In this document: positions 59,590 to 64,000 of the stretch, one piece after another | Position numbering within the stretch: the stretch's first letter is position 1 | Layout: each line of letters begins with the position of its first letter | From: Warburgia ugandensis | Taxonomy: Eukaryota > Streptophyta > Magnoliopsida > Canellales > Canellaceae | Length of the DNA stretch: 64,000 bases | Direction: 5' to 3' | Assembly: GCA_035236585.1 (NCBI GenBank) | Contig: CP141127.1 | Span: 49,800,001-49,864,000, forward strand | Translations under genes and position numbers: made by a program | Notes under the pieces: model-generated | The model's database searches: none | What the model was told of the DNA's origin: nothing | Seen by the model: only the letters and a program-made list of their open reading frames with translations

Positions 59590-60850
59590 TACATACCCAA
59601 CCCATTTAGTTCGTATTTCATTATGATTTACTCTAGAGTCACTCTTCTTGTTTGCCCACTCAAAAAGCACAATAGCCTGTAATACAATATATTTAATTAA
59701 GGTCACATTGTTCAGGTAGATCTATAAAAAACTGTAGAAAAATATAAGATTATGAAAAGTAAAATGTGTCTTATCTTTCTTAAATAGGAGATAGGAATAC
59801 TATCTAATATGAGGGTCCTCATGTACCTCAAGACATAGCACCTGCACTCCCAATCTGACTGTTGTTTAGGGCACTGTGCAACAAGGGCAATAGAAAGGAA
59901 CCCATAAATATTATTTGTAATATTGTAGTTTAATTACTAGTTAGTTAGAGTAATTAACTATCTCCTGTACCTTGACATTCTTCCAAGTGAGTTTTGGTGG
60001 TTGTACAATCTCAGTCACAAATAGGCCATTTGAACCATACTCTATAAATTTAAATTTGAAATACATTATAGATGAATAAAAAATTATTTATCTACACAAC
60101 GCATTAAAAAAAGTTTACTTACTTATAAGTTCTATGAGGGATGGACTAATGTGCAAGCCATAAGAATAAAAAACGAAAACATGCCCACCGTTCACATCCA
60201 AAATGAGCATCATCTAATGAGACCTACATAGATAGTCAAATGAATTGTAATTAAAGGTGACAATGCCTAAGTATAGAATAAGTTGGAGAAAAAACAAGAA
60301 AATTAAAACTTATCTGCTATTGTAGGGAATCATTAAGCTTGTCCTTAAGAGTAGCGAAGGAAACCCAACAAAATATCCTGAACATGCCTCTCTATTAACC
60401 ATCACTCTGCCACTCCAGAAATGAAGCCAGGGTCAAACAATTGATAAAGTGTATGCTCACCCTCAAAAAGGCTAGTCACATCATTCAAGAAGCCACATAA
60501 AATAAATAATTATTACCTATACCGTGAAAATATATCATGTAAATGTCAAATATTTTATAAGCAAGTATGTGCATAACTCCATGTAGGAGACAATGTGAAG
60601 GTGCTAGAGTTGATCCCATAGGAAAACTAATAATAGCTCCTCCACCATAAGTGGCACTTTAGCAGCATCCTCGGCAAGCACTCCCTCCTTGATTCATATG
60701 AGGTTGATTACCATATCATCATTGATGAGACTATAGATTAACCTTAGGGATCAAGGCATGTTAGGTGGAATTCCACACGCTTCTTAGATGGCTTCTTTAA
60801 AAGATGTAAAATTTATCAATTAAATAATTTAATTAATGAAGAGGACCTAA
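59590..60850 (-). pseudogene. Ulp1-like (C48) cysteine protease pseudogene of a transposon
   Basis: Plant CACTA and Mutator elements often carry a Ulp1/SENP-like peptidase. Reading leftward: a degenerate N-terminal part (60850-60330), then an exon with ILDVNGGHVFVF and SYGLHISPSLIELI. There the catalytic HW pair has become His-stop (TAG at 60214-60216). Next is an exon ending WKNVK at 59971, an intron 59874-59970 (GTACAG..GCACAG), and an exon opening CPKQQSDWECRCYVLRYM. This is the oxyanion Gln and the catalytic Cys block (Cys codon 59844-59846), with the usual ECGYYV changed to ECRCYV. Joining across the intron restores one frame, which supports the gene model. Stops elsewhere show it is dead. 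Confidence 0.65.
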
Positions 60851-60872
60851 TTTTTATTTTTTTTAAAACAAA

Positions 60873-60890
60873 GATATATATATATATATA
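60873..60890. repeat. (TA)n microsatellite in a probable intron
   Basis: Short TA run just inside a GT-starting intron of the Transposase_24/Ulp1 pseudogene. Confidence 0.8.
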
Positions 60891-60899
60891 TAAGTACCT

Positions 60900-62870
60900 G
60901 TTCCATTGGTGTAACAACAATAGGTGATATTGCAAAGACAGGTGACCTTGATGCAGCATGTTGTTGTTGATTAACCATATAAAGTTATTAAATAATTAAA
61001 TTGATGTCTCTAGTTAAAAATTATTGATGAGAAAGGTAGTATGACAAGAGACATACCATGGACTCTATGAGAAGGACTAGTGCCTCTGGCCAAGCAATGT
61101 GATATGCAGTTTCTTGCCCAACGGTTATAATATTTCCATTTATAATGGAAATGGTATGCAAGCATTAGCATTCAAAGCCATGGTAATGGACACCCACTTG
61201 GTATGTGTTGAGGTACTAATTCCATGCAAAATAGTTGATTCATGGTCATAAGATGAACCAACTGCCACGATGTTTTGGCAGGAATCTAAGGCCAACAAGC
61301 ATTGACCCACCTACAAATAAACTATGCAATAGAGAGAGGTTAAGATAGAGATTTATTATAAAAGGACAATGAAAATTTCTAGTTTTGTCTATATATATAC
61401 AACTTGGGCTAGAGTTTCATTTTCGAGGGGCATTGGATGTCTCCATTATCTTCTTTAGTAGGGGAATTGCAATTAGCATTTGATGGAGGTACGGGGGAAC
61501 TGAGAGATTTACATACAAGGAATGGAGTAACAATCATCAAAACTCCCTCACGCAACTAACTAAATATATCCATCTTTATTTTCCCAACTAGCTCATTGTA
61601 GGCCTCCTCATTTTCTTGAACTGCAAGTAAATGTCCTTTACCAAATAATTTAGAAGGAGCAACATACAATGCATGCCCTTAACTCGACTAAGGTGGTCCT
61701 TCTTATTGCCCATAGCCCTATACAGGATGTCCTTGTTGGTAGCAGCGCTGCTTAGAGTTTCTATAGTTGTTCTTTCTTAGGTAATAATGTCCTACAAAAT
61801 TTAATTAAAAAGACATGATCATGGCCATCTAATTAATTGCATAAAATTTATAGACAGGTGGAACCACTTACTATGTGAGAAGCAATTTTCGAAGTATTTT
61901 CATCTGAGAACTTGTTGTTAGTATGGCCCACCAAATGTGCCATCTTCTACAGGATGGAGTGATCAATGGGTTCAGTAGTCCCAACTTTCTTTTTCTGTCA
62001 AGCAAAGATACTATAGTTAGAGAACAACACATATATATTAATAGTAGCATTAATTTGAAAGGGATAAATTTTGATAGATGCCTACTTTGTGCTTTTCTAA
62101 ATGAGCATAGCCAAGGTGGACAAGTGGTGCTACATATTTGTTTCATGCACCTTTCTTCCCGTTGCACTCTTTGCCTGCACATTTGTACATGCGTGATCAA
62201 GTGCAATAATCAGATGTTACATGTAATTAATTAAATGAAACATCCTTTCTGCACATACCTCAAACTTGGTAGAAATGCAGTTCTATTCAAATTCATTCCA
62301 AAGCTCATGTTCAATGACATCAGAGTAAATGGAAGGCATAGTCTACAACCTCCACGCATCGTTGACATATGGAGTTATGTAATTGCTAACAAGGTAGTTA
62401 TTCCATTTACTCCATTGCTCACAAACTCCTTACAAAGCACGCATCTTCTTTTCATCAGGCATGTTAAAGGCAATCTGCAAAGTACAAAGCAAATTACTAT
62501 ATTTGAAAATAAGGTAATTATAAATTATATAAAAGATGTTATTAATATTTATATACCTTCACATTTTCCCATATTGAATCTTTTGTAGAGGATGGAACAA
62601 GTCTACAGTCTTCAAATGTTATAGGAACCATGCTTCTTATTGTAAAGCAGACGAAACTACTATAAGCAGCTTTACTCTCACCTATCTCTTGCCATTTGCT
62701 AATGTATTGGATAGTTTTTTTAATTCCCTTAGACTTTCTCTTGATAATCTTTTCCAATGTTGTTTGCCCTCTACCCTTTCTCTTTGGAGTAGTACACATG
62801 TTGGCCTCTTGTTCATGCTCTTCATGTTGGCCATAATCTTTATTTTGATTTTCTTCTCATTCAATCATTA
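60900..62870 (-). pseudogene. Transposase_24-like plant transposon ORF, broken
   Basis: Probably the upstream part of the same gene as the Ulp1 domain. Reading leftward: a basic N-terminus (TPKRKGRGQTTLEKIIKRK, about 62780), then GESKAAYSSFVCFTIRSM, VPITFEDCRLVPSSTKDSIW and ENVK. This matches the pattern '..G..SS.LG...R..VP..Y.DWR.VP...K..IW' of Transposase_24 (Ptta/En/Spm-associated). An intron leads to MPDEKKMRAL and EQWSKWNNYL (about 62470-62380), then MAHLVGHTNN (about 61935), then NKKDHLSRVKG and SKLFGKGHLLAVQENEEAYN (about 61720-61610). A C-terminal block VGQCLLALDSCQNIVAVGSS and ILHGIS (about 61310-61210) follows. Several in-frame stops occur. No CACTA termini are seen, so the element's ends are unknown. 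Confidence 0.55.
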
Positions 62871-62925
62871 CTACAAAGAAGAAAACAATGATATTAGAAT
62901 AATGACATGGAAAAAGGCCATGTAA

Positions 62926-64000
62926 TTCATTTAATGAAAACAAATCGAAAGCAAATTAGATAAAACATGCTTGAAAATAGAAACTTTCTAAAGAATAGAT
63001 ATTTCTAAAATTAAACTTTCCTAAAACTAATCATAAAAACTAATTTGCATGATTCTAAGTAAATTACGATATAAGTAAAGCAATGTCAAATTGCATGATT
63101 CTAGCCATCACTAGTCTTTAACTAGTGCATCGCTTTCACATCTCTTAGTGGGAAAGATGCATCCCACACTGATGATGTGAATAGAGCTTGCTAATGGTCA
63201 TTCATAAGATTCTTAAGGGTTGAACTTCTTAAATCTAAATAACTATATGTATTTGATTGACATTAAGCATCAAAAGTATTCTTTTGCCACAAAATATTGT
63301 AGAGACTGACTCCTATAGAACTAAAGAAATGTGATAACCAAAGTACAAAAATTTTACTAATAATTTTTTTTAAGGATAATAAGATGATTAAATGAGGTGG
63401 GAAGTGTGTGTGTGTGTGTGTGTGTGCGTGTGTTTGTGTGTTAGCTTGTGAGTAAAGGAGAATTCTTTCTTCCTCTCTGTCTAAAGATAAAACATAACTA
63501 ACATGTGCTTCTTGCACATACTTGGAAAACTTTACAAGAACTATAGAATCATTGGATTCTCTCAACTACAAAGAAGTTTGGAAGAAGAAGAAATCTCTCT
63601 CCAAAATAAAGCACAAAGGTGAAGATTAGACAAAGAAGGTCTTCAATACAATTGATGGAAATAATTATAATAGAATAGCTTAGAGCTCCTAGCTTGAGAA
63701 CATGCTTGCAAGCTAGATTTTCAATCTCTTCTACAAATTGTTTTATGGTAGCTAAAGTCTTTAATTTATTGTGTGGTAGCCAACTGATTTACTACAGATG
63801 AGATGCTAGTCATTTGAATGGATATAGCTCATCATAAAACAAGATTTCAAATTTGAAAGTGACATCTCAAAAACCTGTCTCATATCCTTGGTTGCCTATT
63901 TTAACTAGACAATTAGTTATTATGTAAATATTGTCAAATGGTTCTAATGTTTATCCTTACATAGTTGATTGTTCTTCAAGAGCATTAGTTGTTCTTCAAG
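62926..64000. other. AT-rich stretch with no recognised gene
   Basis: I see no protein family, LTR end, satellite or RNA gene here. The only structured feature is the GT repeat at 63404-63440. The frame at 63263-63565 runs through that repeat and has no recognisable domain. Confidence 0.5.
63404..63440. repeat. (GT)n microsatellite, slightly interrupted
   Basis: GT run from 63404 to 63426, then one C and one T interruption before two more short GT runs. Confidence 0.9.

Overview
This is nuclear DNA of a flowering plant with a large, repeat-rich genome. The evidence is plant-type Ty3/gypsy elements of two lineages (a chromodomain-bearing Tekay/Del-like chromovirus and Athila-like elements primed by tRNA-Asp), a hAT transposon, a Transposase_24/Ulp1 pseudogene of the CACTA kind, and an AT-rich tandem satellite. 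I cannot name the species. No intact host gene is visible. Every coding region is a transposon gene or a captured host gene, and all are broken. The setting looks like constitutive heterochromatin, possibly pericentromeric.

The backbone is one satellite (monomer about 182 bp, with a variant about 14 bp longer), always in the same orientation. It survives as five blocks: 5771-11575, 22875-25491, 38257-38902, 41028-43019 and 58733-59530. Distinctive monomers recur about every 2.0-2.4 kb in the first block, so the array has higher-order repeat organisation. The pattern continues across the first large insertion, so the array is older than that insertion.

Left edge (1-5770): fragments of long gypsy LTRs in both orientations around a gypsy piece with a broken gag, a tRNA-iMet primer site and an LTR end. 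Insertion 1 (11576-22874): a 2.9-kb solo LTR carrying two further solo LTRs (12380-16216 and 16424-20962), each with target-site duplications. Insertion 2 (25492-38256): a truncated LTR carrying a 2.4-kb GC-richer solo LTR (27219-29604, perfect duplication), then a short LTR fragment, then a decayed plus-strand Athila-like element. Insertion 3 (38903-41027): a hAT transposon with a perfect 8-bp duplication. It carries a dUTPase pseudogene with both introns still present, an upstream segment with E2F-like motifs, and arrays of near-perfect palindromes. Insertion 4 (43020-58732): a minus-strand Athila-like element containing a Tekay-like chromovirus, the two fused by a microhomology deletion junction at about 52660. 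Right edge (59531-64000): a minus-strand Transposase_24/Ulp1-protease pseudogene with recognisable introns, then about 1 kb with no recognised feature except a GT repeat.

The strongest observations are the intron-containing dUTPase captured inside a hAT element; the higher-order satellite array with nested insertions; a hairpin near the 3' end of several LTRs that keeps its pairing through a compensatory change; and two Athila-like copies with the same gag stops and frameshift, which suggests that already-broken elements were spread in trans.
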